Below, piece after piece: positions 22,085-34,189 of a stretch of DNA of 64,000 nt. Positions within the stretch are counted from its first letter, which is position 1, and each line of letters opens with the position of its first letter. The DNA is from Tenrec ecaudatus. Lineage: Eukaryota > Chordata > Mammalia > Afrosoricida > Tenrecidae. The stretch spans positions 106,758,277-106,822,276 of the forward strand of contig NC_134541.1 in NCBI RefSeq assembly GCF_050624435.1. The letters run 5' to 3'. Both the position numbers and the translations under genes were made by a program. The notes beneath the pieces are model-generated. The model did no database searches and was not told where the DNA came from. It saw only the letters and a list, made by a program, of their open reading frames with translations.

Positions 22085-22258
22085 ACAAGTTATGGTTATG
22101 TGTTAGGCTGCTAACAGCAAGGTTGGCAGTTCAAAACCACCAGCTGCTCTGCCCAGAGGAAAGATGAGGCTTTCTACTGAGTCTCAGAAAGCCACAGGGG
22201 CTGGTCCACCTTTCCTATAGGGTCGCTGTGAGTCAGGATCGACTGGATGGCAGTGAGT
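22085..22258 (+). mobile_element. AfroSINE
   Basis: The extreme 5' head is lost; GGTTGGCAGTTCAAAACCACC to GGATGGCAGTGAGTC is clear. Confidence 0.87.
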
Positions 22259-22860
22259 CAGACAGAAAGGTGCCTGGGCTGGAGCCAGAGGTCTAGAGCC
22301 AGGGTTGTTCAACTTGGTTTTGTGGTGGGGAGTCAGGGTAGAGTAACATGCAGTAATGGACCCAATTCACCATCGCTCCCCATCTCTGGGCCCAGCACCA
22401 TCCAACCCTGCAGGTCCTCCCACAGAAGCGGCAGCACAGAGTCCAGCCGCATGTCTGCCCCATGCACAATGGTCCTGCCCCACCCCACACTCTCAAGTCT
22501 GCTGTGATGCACAGGGTCCTGGCTGGCTGGTTTTCTCGCGTCACCAGGCCATGCTTCCGGCTCCCCCTGGTTTGGACACTCCCCTGAGACCTTCACAGCA
22601 TCCTGGAGGCACACCAGCCTCCACGGGCTGACACCAGGCGGGAACAGAACCTGCTTTACCACCTGGCCCTCTGCTGAGCCTCCAAGCCCGAGCTATCCCC
22701 ACCAAGAGCCCCTCAGAGAAGTCGGACAAGAACGCTGGCCCCTCCAGCGCCTAGCCTGGCCTCATGTGGATGCAGCCCCCGCTGGCCTCCTGGTGTAAAG
22801 CCATAGGCCCTCATCTGATCAGGTTGACCCTCAACATCCCCTCTCGGGGGTGAGTAGAGC
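22259..22860. other. No gene recognised
   Basis: GC-rich single-copy-looking DNA. Confidence 0.4.
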
Positions 22861-22864
22861 TATG

Positions 22865-23325
22865 CCCCATGAGGTCTGCAGTGGTGGGCTTGTTGGCCGC
22901 TGATGACCACCAGGTCTTTCTTCCGATGCACCTGTTGATGGACGTCTGACCTCTCAGCCCCAGGCTCATTGGCCATTTGCACCATGCAGGGATGCCAACC
23001 CCCCTCTGTTGTTCTTGTTGGGTGCCATTGAGTGGGTTCCAGCTGTAGCAACCTGTCTGTGCACAACAGAACAAAACGCCGCCCAGTCTGGCGCCAGCCC
23101 CACAACCATTCTCGTGTCTGAGCCCATCAAGGCAGCCCCCGTGTCCACCCATTGTGTGAGGGCCTCCTTACTGTTTTCGCTGTCCTGCTGCTTCACCAGA
23201 CACCATGTCCTATCCCTCTCGATGGGCGCGCTCAATGCGAGCGAGTCAGAGGTGGCTCTCTTGGCTCATTTTTGGGGGGAGTCAATCGCCAGGCCTTTCC
23301 TCCCTGTCTGTCTTCGACTCAGCTC
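22865..23325 (-). mobile_element. RTE-type 3' end flanked by AfroSINE variants, inverted
   Basis: The RTE tail occupies 23,008-23,235 (TTGTTGGGTGCCATTGAGTG, GTGCACAACAGAACAAAACG). Short SINE pieces with CCAGGTCTTTCTTCC (22,890) and CCAGGCCTTTCCTCC (23,290) flank it. Confidence 0.75.
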
Positions 23326-23734
23326 CACTGAGACATCTCCGCCAGGGGTGGTCCTGCTGGTGCTTGAGGACCAAATGGCAGGGCCTCCAGCATCGCAGCA
23401 CCACGCAAGTCACCGCTGGACCGGCGGCTCAAGAGCTGGTAGGGAAAGGAAACTGAAAAGACAGTGGGGGCGCACCACTCACTTCTGGAAGTGCCCCCGC
23501 CCTCCACGACAATGTGGGTGGTGGTTTGCATTCTACCTGCCTCCAGGGACCCTTCTGCTTTCCTTTTAAACGATCATTATCAAAGAGCTAAAATGGATGC
23601 AAACAAATCTCAGCCACGCCGCCCAGCACTTGGGAGTGGATGCTTCCTGGCTGTGTGTGAGGGGCTGGAAGGATGTTTAGCAGCCTCCCTGTTCTCTAGT
23701 TGGGAGATGATGGCAGCATCTCTACACCATGCTA
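23326..23734. other. No gene recognised
   Basis: No repeat or exon assigned. Confidence 0.35.
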
Positions 23735-23880
23735 CCAGGAAAGACCAGTCCCTGCAGCGGAGGGAATCCCAGGAGAGGGTGGGAGACCGTCGATGAGATA
23801 AAATTGGTACAACAGCCACCATGATGGGCTCACCCACGCCAGCCACCTCGAGGGTCTTGTTCTACGGAGCCATCATGAGC
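23735..23880 (+). mobile_element. RTE-type 3' end, diverged
   Basis: GGAAAGACCAGTCCCTGCAG and CAACAGCCACCATGATGGGC. Confidence 0.65.
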
Positions 23881-24195
23881 CATGGTCAACCCCGCCTCCG
23901 CTGACAGCAAGAAGCCCAAACCAGAGTGTACCACCAGCCTGATGCCCTGAGAGTTAGGGTTTGGTTTCTGCTTTTCCCTCTCTGTGACAGATGCCTTTTC
24001 TTCCAATGACATTCCCTCTGCTCAAGACCCTGAGGGGCCACAGGAACCAGCCTCCGCCCACACAGGGACACACTGTCCCTTCAGTGCAGACAGCTATCTG
24101 CAAACACACACTCCAGGACCCAAATGCATGTGTGTGCGTGCACACACACGGACACACACTCACTCACTCGTAGCCCGAGGAAGAGAATAAACTGG

Positions 24196-24308
24196 CCTGG
24201 CAGTGCCTGGTCCCCAGCAAAGCTGAGGTGGACCTGGCTTTGCTGGGAGGCGCCTGGCAGTGCCTGGTCCCCAGCAAAACTGAGGTGGACCTGGCTTTGC
24301 TGGGAGGT
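24196..24308. repeat. Two-copy 57-bp tandem repeat with an internal hairpin
   Basis: Units start at 24196 and 24253 and differ at few positions. Each contains CCCAGCAAAGC and its exact complement GCTTTGCTGGG (24213-24223 and 24237-24247 in unit 1), with a 13-nt spacer. Confidence 0.92.
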
Positions 24309-24366
24309 GCTGGTTTGTAATTCAGGTGCTGCTAAGCCCGACTCAAAAAGTCTTTCCCTCTAGGAA

Positions 24367-24684
24367 AGAAGAGATGGATTTTTTTCCCCTGCACTCAAGA
24401 ATATGGATTTAGGGAGGGGGGATGACAAACAAACACTTCTGGCTCTCAAAGCATGCTTGGCCTCCTGAGCCGCCCATATTGATCAGCGGTTTATTGTCCA
24501 TTGTCTTTGAGTTGAACGGGAGAAAAATACCATCTCATTACGTCCCTGGTGACAAGTGGGCCCCAGCCACGCTAAATCCAATTCTGTGCGAGTGCGTGAT
24601 GAAGGGGCTTAATGTGGGCAGCAGGGAGGCCGCCGAGGCCCTGGTCCTTTTCTGAAGTGACCATTAGAGAGCCTCTGATTAGTA
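24367..24684. other. Repeat-free block, candidate conserved non-coding element
   Basis: Complex sequence with no recognised repeat. Contains CGGTTTATTGTCCATTGTCTT and GCTAAATCCAATTCTG. No long frame with a codon-like pattern. Confidence 0.4.
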
Positions 24685-24738
24685 CAGGGGCCCTGGTGGC
24701 CTAGTGGTTAGGCATTGGGCTGCTAACTGCAAGGTCAG
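24685..24738 (+). mobile_element. AfroSINE head, interrupted
   Basis: GGGGCCCTGGTGGCCTAGTGG to TGCAAGGTCAG, then a sudden change to unidentified sequence. Confidence 0.85.
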
Positions 24739-25060
24739 GAGAATACAGACACCAGGCCCCTGAAGATCAGCCAGGAGTCGCTCCCTGTACAGACACAGAG
24801 AAAAAGCCTTCCCCGGGAGCCAGTGCCCAGAATTCAGACAGAGGCATGATGGAACTAGCAAACAGTTCTCACTTACCTCGTGGGGCCCGCATATGATGAT
24901 CTCTTGGGGTGGGAGGCTGAGCAAGAGGCTGAGAAGAAACAAGCGAGGCTCTGGTATAAAGCGAGGATACACGGGGTCCTCGGTAAACTTGAGTATTGTA
25001 GGGCCATTGACAGACAACGCCACTGAGGCCACCTGCACCAGTTCACACAACTGCTAAAAA
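24739..25060. other. Unidentified insert after a SINE head
   Basis: About 320 bp with no match to other repeats here. On minus an open frame spans most of it and a consensus donor-like GAG|GTAAGTGAG lies at about 24,880. The family is unknown; an LTR fragment or old exon-like sequence are both possible. Confidence 0.35.
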
Positions 25061-25199
25061 TCTGGGGTTCAATGCCACCCCACCAGCCACTATGTCTGGC
25101 TGGTTCCAAAGACAGCTCCAGCTACCTGTCTGGAGCCATTCCTTGCTAGCTAGAGTGGAAGAATCAGCCCCAAACCTGTCCTTATTTTAAAACATCCTT

Positions 25200-25420
25200 C
25201 AGAGACTTACACTCATAAAGAGATCACTGGAGATAAAGGAGCTATCGCAAAGAGTAAAGAAATCAGATGGTGTCCAGTTACCGGAAAGAAGAATGTCTGG
25301 GGTCTTAAAAGCTTGTCCTAAAAATAAATGAGATGATAGCTAAGCCCACACAGAAGAAGCACATCAGCCTGTGTGATCCAAGGATTGTAAATGACAAAAT
25401 CCAACATCAGAGGAGGGAGA
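25200..25420 (+). mobile_element. Old L1-type 3' UTR fragment
   Basis: GTCTGGGGTCTTAAAAGCTTG and AGAAGAAGCACATCAGCCTG match the repeated unit at 39,595 and 39,841. Confidence 0.72.
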
Positions 25421-26289
25421 TGTATTAGAGCTTAAATTCTGAGCACCCACTTTGCAGAAGGCTATGAATGTCAGTGAGAGCCCACAGGGAGTAAGCCCCC
25501 ATTGAATGCCCTCTGACCATTGACCAGGAATGAGAAAGGGCCTGCCCACAGACAGAGTACATCAGGAAGTGAATTGTTGCAGATACAACAATTGCCCCCT
25601 TTTCAGACCCCACCCATGTAGCCAGCAGAGCCTGGGGTCCTCGTCCCACTCCTGGTCTTTCTCCCAATGTCTGAAATAAAACAGTGACTTAATCTGACAA
25701 GCTCCCTCCCCTGAAAGAGATGGGCAGGAAAGGATGGCTCAATTATCTTCCTGGAGCCCACCCTTTCAAGGTCAAGAATGGTCTCATGGGTTGAAATACC
25801 TCCCTGGAATAGAACTGCACTCTGCATTCCCAATGGGATATTTCCCTACCGTAAGAGCCCCCACCAGCACCTCACCTGGTCTGCAGAGTCGTCCTGGATG
25901 TGAAGCAGGCTTAGCATGTCAAGCCCACGCCACAGGCAAAGAGGCATTCAGAGAAGAGTCCTCACCAAGACTCCTCAAACACTCTCAGTCCACTCTGGGC
26001 AGCCTCCAGCCCCTCTGCTCCTCCCCATCCCATCCCTCAGTGCTGAGTCCCCCAGGTCCTCCCGGCCAGGCCGTGTGTCCAGCCTCCAGGCTGATCTGAG
26101 CCTGCTCATCTGTTAGGATCTCTGTCCTTCACGCCTTCTCTTTTCCAATCCCTGTCTTCAACCAAGCCCTCAACTAGAGAATCTAAGTCAACCTGGGTGA
26201 GGGAGTAGGGATGTGGAGTGGACCCCAGTTATGGAATAAAGTTCTCAGGGAACCGGTAGAGGGAAAAGAAACGGGAAGAATTTCAAAAG
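25421..26289. other. No gene recognised
   Basis: Single-copy-looking DNA; no exon of SEC14L5 was found here. Confidence 0.4.
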
Positions 26290-27600
26290 AGGCTGTGTGG
26301 ATGTTTCGTCACTGAGGCTGGAAAAAATCAGAGGGTCCCAGAAGACCACAAGCCAAGTAAATTATTATTATTATAAACATTCACCTTCCCACACTGTGCT
26401 CCAAATGTTCAGGTCTTTGACATTATCGAACAGTAGCATAACTATCACACTCAATGGTGGGGCATTCAAGCCAGAATCTGTGGAGGACGGAGAGGGGAGG
26501 ACAGTATTGCTGGTGGCAGACGGATCTTGGCTAAAAACAGAAGATAGCAGAGAGCGAGGTTATCCTGTGGTGTATTGACTGCGGAAAGGCATTCCGCCAG
26601 GCAGATCATTACAAATTATGCACCACATCGAGAAGAATGGGAATTCCTGAGCGCTTCACCATGCTCAGGAGGCACTTCTACATACCCCAAGGGCATTCGT
26701 TCAAGCAGACCGAGGGAGACGGCATGGCTTCAAGTCAGGAAAGGTGTGCGGCTAGGTTGCAACCTTTCGCCACACCTAGTCCGCCTGTACGCTGAGCAAA
26801 TAATCCGAGAAGCTGGGTTCGACAAAGCAGAACACAACACCAGGATTGGAAGAATCATTTGCACCCCGAGGTGCACAGATGACCCGAGCCTGCCTGCTGA
26901 CAGCAAAGTGGATTTGGAGCCTCACCCGTGAAGGTCAAAGACTGCAGCCTGCGGTCAACTCCTGCAAAACCCCTCGCAGTGGACCAGTAAGCAACATCAG
27001 GATACACGAAGAAAGTACTGGCGTGACCTAGGGTTCCATTTTGCTCGGCTCCACAATCAATACCCGGGGAAGCGGGAATCAAGAAATCGCATGACCCATG
27101 GCGCCGGCCAGGTCTGCGGCACAAGAACACTCTAAAATGTTCAGAAGCAGAGAGGCCTGTTGATTGAGAACGAAGGTGGCTTGACTCGAGTCATGGTGCT
27201 GTCAGTCATCTCACAGACGGTGAGAGCTGGAGACCGAAGAAGAATCGGTGCGCTTGAACTGGGGGGTTTGCCAAGGACGGGCAGGACGCTGTGGGAGAAC
27301 AGAACTCTGCGGTAGGAGCAGCTGGGCCAGCATGTCCCTTGGAAGGAATGTGGTGAGACTTCCGCTCATGTTCTGTGGACCTGTTATCAGGGGTGACCTG
27401 TCACTGGAGAAGCACATGGGCTTGGTAACAGGGGGGGGGGGGAGAGAAGACTGCCCTCAATGAGATGGATCGACACAGGGGCTACAGCGATGTGCCCAAC
27501 GTAAGGAGGGTACGGGGGCTGGCGTGGGACCAGGCAGTGTCTCACTCTGTTGTGCACGGGGTCATGAAGATTCGGAACCGACTCAACGGCTGGCACCTCA
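26290..27600 (+). mobile_element. RTE-type LINE with recognisable reverse transcriptase
   Basis: Longest RTE fragment here. Translations include KGVRLGCNLSPHLVRLYAEQ (the VRQGCxLSPxLFNLYAE block of RTE/BovB polymerases), IIREAGFDKAEHNTRIG, then a decayed active site reading CTDDPSL instead of YADDTTL. The 3' end near 27,470-27,600 has the GGGTCATGAAGATTCGGAAC tail. Stops and frameshifts are many. The part before about 26,560 is less certain. Confidence 0.82.
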
Positions 27601-27812
27601 CCACGAAACATCTTTGGACATCTTGCCAGGCAGGCCCGTCTCTGGGGAGAAGCCCAGCAGCAGCAGAAGGCCCTCGGGGCGGTGGACTGGCCCAGTGGCT
27701 GACGAGCAGAGTGCTGACGGGGAGGACAGCACCGCCAGCCGTGGCCGTGTTTTGTCCTGCTGTGTGTAGGAGGGCCATGAATCAAAACCAACTCAACAGC
27801 ACATAACAATGT
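27600..27812 (+). mobile_element. RTE-type 3' end, second copy
   Basis: A tail directly abutting the previous one, ending CAACTCAACAGCACATAACA. Confidence 0.75.
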
Positions 27813-27865
27813 CTAACACCACCAATCTTTACGTCAGTAGACTGTCGAGGCTTGAAGTTACAAGT

Positions 27866-28003
27866 GGGTTACAAGATGGCCTGCTGGCCTCCAGGTCTGC
27901 AGTTTGAAACTATGTACTCCCATAGAGCGTTACAGCCTTAGAAACCTGCAAGGGTAGAGGGTCGCTATGAGTCAGAATTGACTCAATGGCAGGGATTTGG
28001 GTT
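27866..28003 (+). mobile_element. AfroSINE with internal deletion
   Basis: GGTCTGCAGTTTGAAAC passes quickly into CTCCCATAGAGCGTTACAGC. Confidence 0.78.
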
Positions 28004-28390
28004 GCTCCGTGGTAAGCCTCATTAACCAACACAGGGAGATCGTACCTTGGCTGTATTCCTCGTCCAGGGCAGCCATGGACTCAGAGGCAAATCCAATGTC
28101 CTTTCTGATACCCCGCCCCACCTGCCCAGGCAGGACCTGCGGGATTTAAGCAAGGTTCAATCACCAAGGGCAAAAGAAGAGTGTTTTCCAGAGCTGCAGG
28201 TTAGTCTCCAAGACCAGCCTTCCAAACGGCAAGTCACTGGGTTCTCAGCCTGGCCTGGCTGTGTAGTGGCTCTGAGACCATCAGGGGCTCTGTCTGTCTG
28301 CCAAAACATGGCGGCTCCCACTGAGAGGGCGGGGCAGTGCAGGTCAGGACCGTGGTCTCAAGGGCATCAGGGTCTCTTGGCACAGCAGTT
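28004..28390. other. No gene recognised
   Basis: No repeat or exon assigned. Confidence 0.35.
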
Positions 28391-28394
28391 CACA

Positions 28395-28800
28395 AAAGCC
28401 TCTACTTGAGTGAGTAGCGACTGGGGTCTGACAAGCTCCTGAGCAGCCATCTGAGGTGCAGCCACCAGCCACGCTTGGACAGCAGGAGAAAAGAGAGATG
28501 AACATGGGAAAGACCAATGGGAAGAATCAGCCCAATGGACTCAAGGAACTTCAAGTCCCCACGACCCTGAGACCAGAACTAGATCGTGCCCAGCCACCAC
28601 CCCCAACTGCTCGGAGAGGGACCCCTGAGAAGGTCCAGAGTAGAGTGGGGAAAGCAGGGGAAGCGGAACTCAGAGTCAAGACAGAGAGGCCCGTGCCTGA
28701 GCCCCTGCCCCAGACTACAGCCCTCGGTCTGGAACTGAACTCCCCCTGTGGTAGGATAATCCACCATTTAAGATGCAGCGGGCAGAATTTCCCCCAGGGC
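28395..28800 (+). mobile_element. Afrotherian L1-type 3' UTR, diverged
   Basis: GACCCTGAGACCAGAACTAG, ATCGTGCCCAGCCACCACC and AACTGAACTCC occur in the order of the repeat whose inverted copy is at 33,262. It underlies a false 247-residue frame. Confidence 0.65.
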
Positions 28801-29550
28801 CACGTTCAGAGGGTGAGGAAGGGAGGAGGCGCCGGAACAAGACACAGGGAGGGAGTGGAGCCAGGCTGGCACCTTGAGGGGATCGCAATGGATACAAGGA
28901 GACAGTGTGGACGCGTCATTGATTGTAAACTGATGGTTTGCTCTGCAAACCTGCACTTGGGTCACAGTCAAATACTGGTGTTTTTTAATCAATCTGTTAA
29001 AACGGTGCTTTCGTCACAGGTAGGAGGGAGAGGGAGCCTAAATCAGCAGCCACTGCTTGGTGGGCCAGGTCTGGTTTTCTGGACGGGGAGGGGAAGGGCC
29101 TTCTTTCATCCCGCCCTGGGTTCTGAGGTCATCTGCAGGCTGTGTGCAGCTCTTGCCCCCGGTCTGTCTCCAGGCAGATGGGAGGGAGACAGGCTCTAGC
29201 GGGGCAGATAAGGAGGCAGGGCTCAGTAGCATCCAATCTCCAGCCCCTTGAAGCACTAATGCACCCCAGAGAGGGTCCTGGGGGCCCCCACCCCCTTCTC
29301 CAGGCACCTGCAGGGAAGGGAGAGAGCTCTCCTCTGGAGAGACACACACTGCTCATCACCCGGCGGGAGTGGCCACGTGAGCACATAAAAAGGTAGTTTG
29401 ACCTCGTCCTTCAGGGCTTCCCAGTCCCTGTCTCTCACAAGGGGAGGCTCTGGGGCTGCCCCAGGTGGAGCGTGTCTTCCCAACCACACGCGCTTGCCTC
29501 CTGTCCCTGCCTCCCACCCTCTCCAGCTGTCTCCTCCTTATGCTGATGCA
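28801..29550. other. No gene recognised
   Basis: GC-rich DNA 1 kb from the gap; checked for the missing SEC14L5 exon 5 with no hit. Confidence 0.4.
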
Positions 29551-29554
29551 CACA

Positions 29555-29615
29555 TCCCAGTGATCCTATAGATCGGAATAGAGCTGCCCCTGTGGGTTTC
29601 CAAGACCGAGTCGTC
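29555..29615 (-). mobile_element. AfroSINE fragment, inverted
   Basis: GAGCTGCCCCTGTGGGTTTCC only. Confidence 0.75.
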
Positions 29616-29938
29616 ACGGGGCCAGACAGCCTCGTCTTACACTGGACGGCCCGGAGTCTTAGCACACCCCTCACAGACCGTGGTCCAGGGCCCATGTTGA
29701 GCTCCCGTGGGGCTTTCAAAAGGCAGGTAGGGGGTTTTGAAAAGATGAGTCCCTCCAATAGGCACTGGGAGAGGGGAGCACCTCGAAGAAAGTGTGCGGC
29801 TGGCTTGAACGCAGCGTCCAGACCCAAACCCGTACAGCTCTACGACCTGCCTGTCAGCACCTCCTCTGTCGCAGCAGGATTGTGGCTCACCCCTTGCCTG
29901 CGACCTCCTCGGAAAACCTTCTGCTGTGGGCGTCCACA

Positions 29939-30062
29939 GCAGGAGCCCCGGTGGCACAGCGGTTAAGCACTGGGGGTGCTCAACTCCAGGTGAGCCATTT
30001 GGAACCAGACGCTCCGAGGGAGGGAAGCAAGGCCATCTGCTCCCATAATGCGCTGCGCCAGG
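29939..30062 (+). mobile_element. AfroSINE, 3'-truncated
   Basis: AGGAGCCCCGGTGGCACAGC to TCCCATAATGCGC. Confidence 0.82.
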
Positions 30063-30091
30063 GCTCCCGCAGAAAGAACGTATTTGGGAAG

Positions 30092-30180
30092 TGATGATAG
30101 CAACATACATACAAGTGCACTTGATACAACTGATGTGTGGATTGTGATAAGCACTATAAGAGCCCCAATAAAATGAGGGG
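30092..30180 (+). mobile_element. L1-type 3' end at the gap edge
   Basis: GATGATAGCAACATACATAC to GAGCCCCAATAAAATGAG. Confidence 0.85.
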
Positions 30181-30198
30181 GGAGTGGCAGGCCTGGTA

Positions 30199-30398
30199 NN
30201 NNNNNNNNNNNNNNNNNNNNNNNNNNNNNNNNNNNNNNNNNNNNNNNNNNNNNNNNNNNNNNNNNNNNNNNNNNNNNNNNNNNNNNNNNNNNNNNNNNNN
30301 NNNNNNNNNNNNNNNNNNNNNNNNNNNNNNNNNNNNNNNNNNNNNNNNNNNNNNNNNNNNNNNNNNNNNNNNNNNNNNNNNNNNNNNNNNNNNNNNNN
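30199..30398. other. Assembly gap (200 N)
   Basis: This is a run of exactly 200 N directly 3' of SEC14L5 exon 4. The round number suggests a placeholder or an estimate. The lower edge abuts an L1-type 3' end, a likely cause of assembly failure. Open frames that cross it are artefacts except for exon 4. Confidence 0.99.
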
Positions 30399-30602
<204 letters not shown>

Positions 30603-30961
30603 CTAACCTACACCAGGGCACCGCCCACACCCTAGCCTCAAACCCACCCCAAGTCCCATCCCTCCACCTCAGCTGCACCCCTGAGTTGTCCGCCTCACAG
30701 CCCAGACCCCAAACCTACACCGGGCCTTGACCCCTGAAGCCTTCCACTTTCCCCCACCCCTGGTACCCGGTACCCCTTCCCAGACCCCTGGGCCCCACTT
30801 GCCACACCTCCCCAGACCTCTGCCCTCTCTTTCCTCACCCTCTGCCTCGAAGCCCCCTACAAAGCCCCAGCACTCTTCCCGCCCCGTCCCCTCCCCAGCA
30901 GTCAGGTCCCCTGAGCCCCCCCACCCACTCGCTGTACCGCACCTTCACAGCCACGCCCCTA

Positions 30962-31729
<768 letters not shown>

Positions 31730-31819
31730 CTACCTTCTGGGTGCCTAGGTGCCCAGGCAGGTCACAGCTGCTCACCCTGAGGGCAAGGGGCTGCTCAACT
31801 CACTGGCAGCAAGTCCATC

Positions 31820-31936
31820 CCGATGAAGTACCTCTTTATGGGAGCCCTCATCTTTCTCTGAGTGGCTGGTGAATTCAAACTGCTGACCTTGCCACGGCAG
31901 CCACACACATAACCACTACGCTACCAGGGCTCCTGC
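31820..31936 (-). mobile_element. AfroSINE, inverted, 5' half
   Basis: AATTCAAACTGCTGACCTTG to CCACTACGCTACCAGGGCTC. Confidence 0.85.
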
Positions 31937-32515
31937 TATGAGGAGCTGCAGTGGGTGCTAAAAGCCACAGCTGGATCAGTTCCAGGTCTTGGCGCTGGGT
32001 CAGGCTCCCTGACACTGAGGTTTGTGGCATCTACAGAGCTGGCTCCCTTCTACAAGGCCGGGGGTCCTCCCAGGCAGGTGCAGTGGCCAGAGGGGACCCC
32101 CAAGCCTGGGACAAGTGCTCAGCGAGGGTGAGAGTCAGACGGGGGAGGGGGGCCGTGCCTGGCATCTGTGGCTGACACCATCCAAGTGGGGTCTGCTCCA
32201 AGTGCCTGCCACAACCCACGTGCCCCAGAATCAGGATCAACTGGAGCCCAAAAATAACGCTGGCATCTAAGGGCGGACACCTCCTCCCCCATCCCTCCAG
32301 GCTCCCCAGAGAAGTGCCATCCATATTGGAGCTGGGGGGAGGGGTAAGGGCAGGGACTGAGAAAGAAGTGGGACCAAGCCCAGGTGTCCTTGGTCTGACC
32401 CCAGTCCCCACTAGGTCAGCCCAGGCCAGAAGCACAGAGCTGCTTCCTGCCAGGTTTCAAAGCTGGAGCTTTGTCTGGGAGTCCCCATCCACCCTCAACC
32501 CAGAGGGGGGTGGGG
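31937..32515. other. No gene recognised
   Basis: Intron 2 DNA without identified repeats. Confidence 0.4.
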
Positions 32516-32516
32516 G

Positions 32517-32518
<2 letters not shown>

Positions 32519-32566
<48 letters not shown>
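32519..32566. repeat. (GT)n microsatellite
   Basis: About 22 GT units in intron 2. Confidence 0.97.
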
Positions 32567-32567
<1 letters not shown>

Positions 32568-32844
32568 AAATAATGCCTCCGGCAGTTCTCATGGTGACCT
32601 TGTGGTCAAGGTCAACATTGACCTTGGACCATTCACACATTTTTGCTCTGGTCCCAGATGGTCATCCCACGATGGAACAGGCTCTGCCCACTTCTTCCCT
32701 GCCCCCTTTGTGTCCACTCCTCCTTCTCTCGAGCCCATTCCTGCCTTCTGGTTTGGAGCGATGCTGCCCCTCTAGATTTTTAGTTAATTTACTGAAAAAT
32801 ATATTCCTCCCTGCTGTTATTATTATTCCCGTTATAAAAATCAA

Positions 32845-33030
32845 GCTCACAGCCTCCGAGTTCATGCGACTCCTGACAGCCCCAAAGGAGCCCCAGAGGA
32901 GAACGGCCTACCCCTACGGGCTTCCAAGACTGCAACTCGTTACGGGAGCAGACAGCCTCATCTTTCCCCCAAGGAGCGGCTGGTGGTTTTGAAGCATTAA
33001 CCTTGAGGTTGGCAGCCTCGTGGCACACTG
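32845..33030 (-). mobile_element. AfroSINE, inverted
   Basis: GGGCTTCCAAGACTGCAACT and AGCGGCTGGTGGTTTTGAAG; head to head with the next copy. Confidence 0.83.
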
Positions 33031-33032
33031 TG

Positions 33033-33193
33033 AGTTAGGTGTGGGCTGCTAACCAAAAGGTCAAGGGTTCACACGCACCCGCCGCCCCAAGGGAGAAAGG
33101 TGAGGCCATCAGCTTCCATAACGCTTCACAGTCTCAGAACTGCCAGGCAGGGGTCACTACAAGCCTGAATAGACTCATTGGCAGTGAGTTCCT
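33033..33193 (+). mobile_element. AfroSINE
   Basis: GGGCTGCTAACCAAAAGGTC to CTCATTGGCAGTGAGTT. Confidence 0.83.
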
Positions 33194-33261
33194 TCTTTGG
33201 CAGAAAGGTGATCCCCTGGGGCGGGGGGTGGGGGGGCTGGTGTTCAGTTCCAAACCTGAAA

Positions 33262-33545
33262 GGTGTCAAAGGGCCACAGTCTTGGGAGTTCCAGCAGTCT
33301 CTATCAAACTAGTCATTCTGGTCTCTATGATTTTGAGTTCTGTTCTACATGTTTCTCCCACGCTGCTGTGATCTCCATCCAAGTGCTTAGTAGCCGGGCA
33401 CCATCTAGTGCTCCTGGTTTCAGGCTAGTGAAGGTTGTGGTTCACATGATCCATGACTCCTTCAGACTCGTTGTTTCTTTTGTTTTCCTCCTCCTTGTCT
33501 CAAGATGGGGAGAGACCAATAGATGCGCCTTGGATGGCTGCTCCC
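33262..33545 (-). mobile_element. Afrotherian L1-type 3' UTR, inverted
   Basis: AGTAGCCGGGCACCATCTAG, GTTCTGTTCTACATGTTTCTC and TTGGATGGCTGCTC are the reverse of the unit at 28,395. Confidence 0.7.
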
Positions 33546-34185
33546 CACCCCAGGCGCTGCTCCCTGAAGGAGGCATGACACATTGTCTGTGTGGATGTGA
33601 ATGTGAGGGCAATTTGTCTTGAGTTGCTGAGTGACCTCTCAGAGCCAGCCATGAACACTTGGCTGGTGACCAGAAGCTGCTCATCGGTGCCTCCTTTTCA
33701 TGTGCCATGTGCCATGCCTCTCCTACCCAAAATACACCTCTGCCCAGGGGCCCAGGCTCAGAGGTCCAGCAAAGCCAGGGCCCTGAGAATGGTACCCGCT
33801 GCCCCCCCCACCCCACACACACACATCAGCCCACTTTGGACATTCTACCAAGGGAATGCAGTGAGTCACAGGGGTCAAAGCAAGAGTGGATCGGGCTGCT
33901 GGCTTTGAAGCCCAGCTCCAATACAGGCCCCTCACTCTACCCCAATTCCTCATCTGTCAAATGGGTATAAAACTAAGCTCATCTCCCAGAGGGCAAAATA
34001 TTTCACATGCTCAGCATGGTTGCTCTCCAGGCCACAGGGCGATCCCCCACAAGGTGGCCCCACACAGGGTGGCAAGAACTGAGAGGTCCCTGTCCCCCGA
34101 CACCCATCAAGTGGAAGAAGGAGCCCTGGCGGCTAAAGGTCTGTTGACTTTTTTTCCCCCAATTGATTTATTTTGGTTATTGTTG
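33546..34185. other. No gene; MIR-like piece
   Basis: MIR at 33,895-33,995 (CCTCATCTGTCAAATGGGTA); otherwise unassigned. Confidence 0.5.
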
Positions 34186-34189
34186 AGAC

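Noticed and set aside
23009..23569. 186-residue plus-strand frame
   Set aside because: Antisense reading of an RTE tail and SINE pieces.
28456..29199. 247-residue plus-strand frame
   Set aside because: Overlaps an L1-type 3' UTR and single-copy DNA; no domain.
1..30198. Later SEC14L5 exons (CRAL-TRIO, GOLD domains)
   Set aside because: Searched by eye for conserved strings on the minus strand; none found, so none is annotated.
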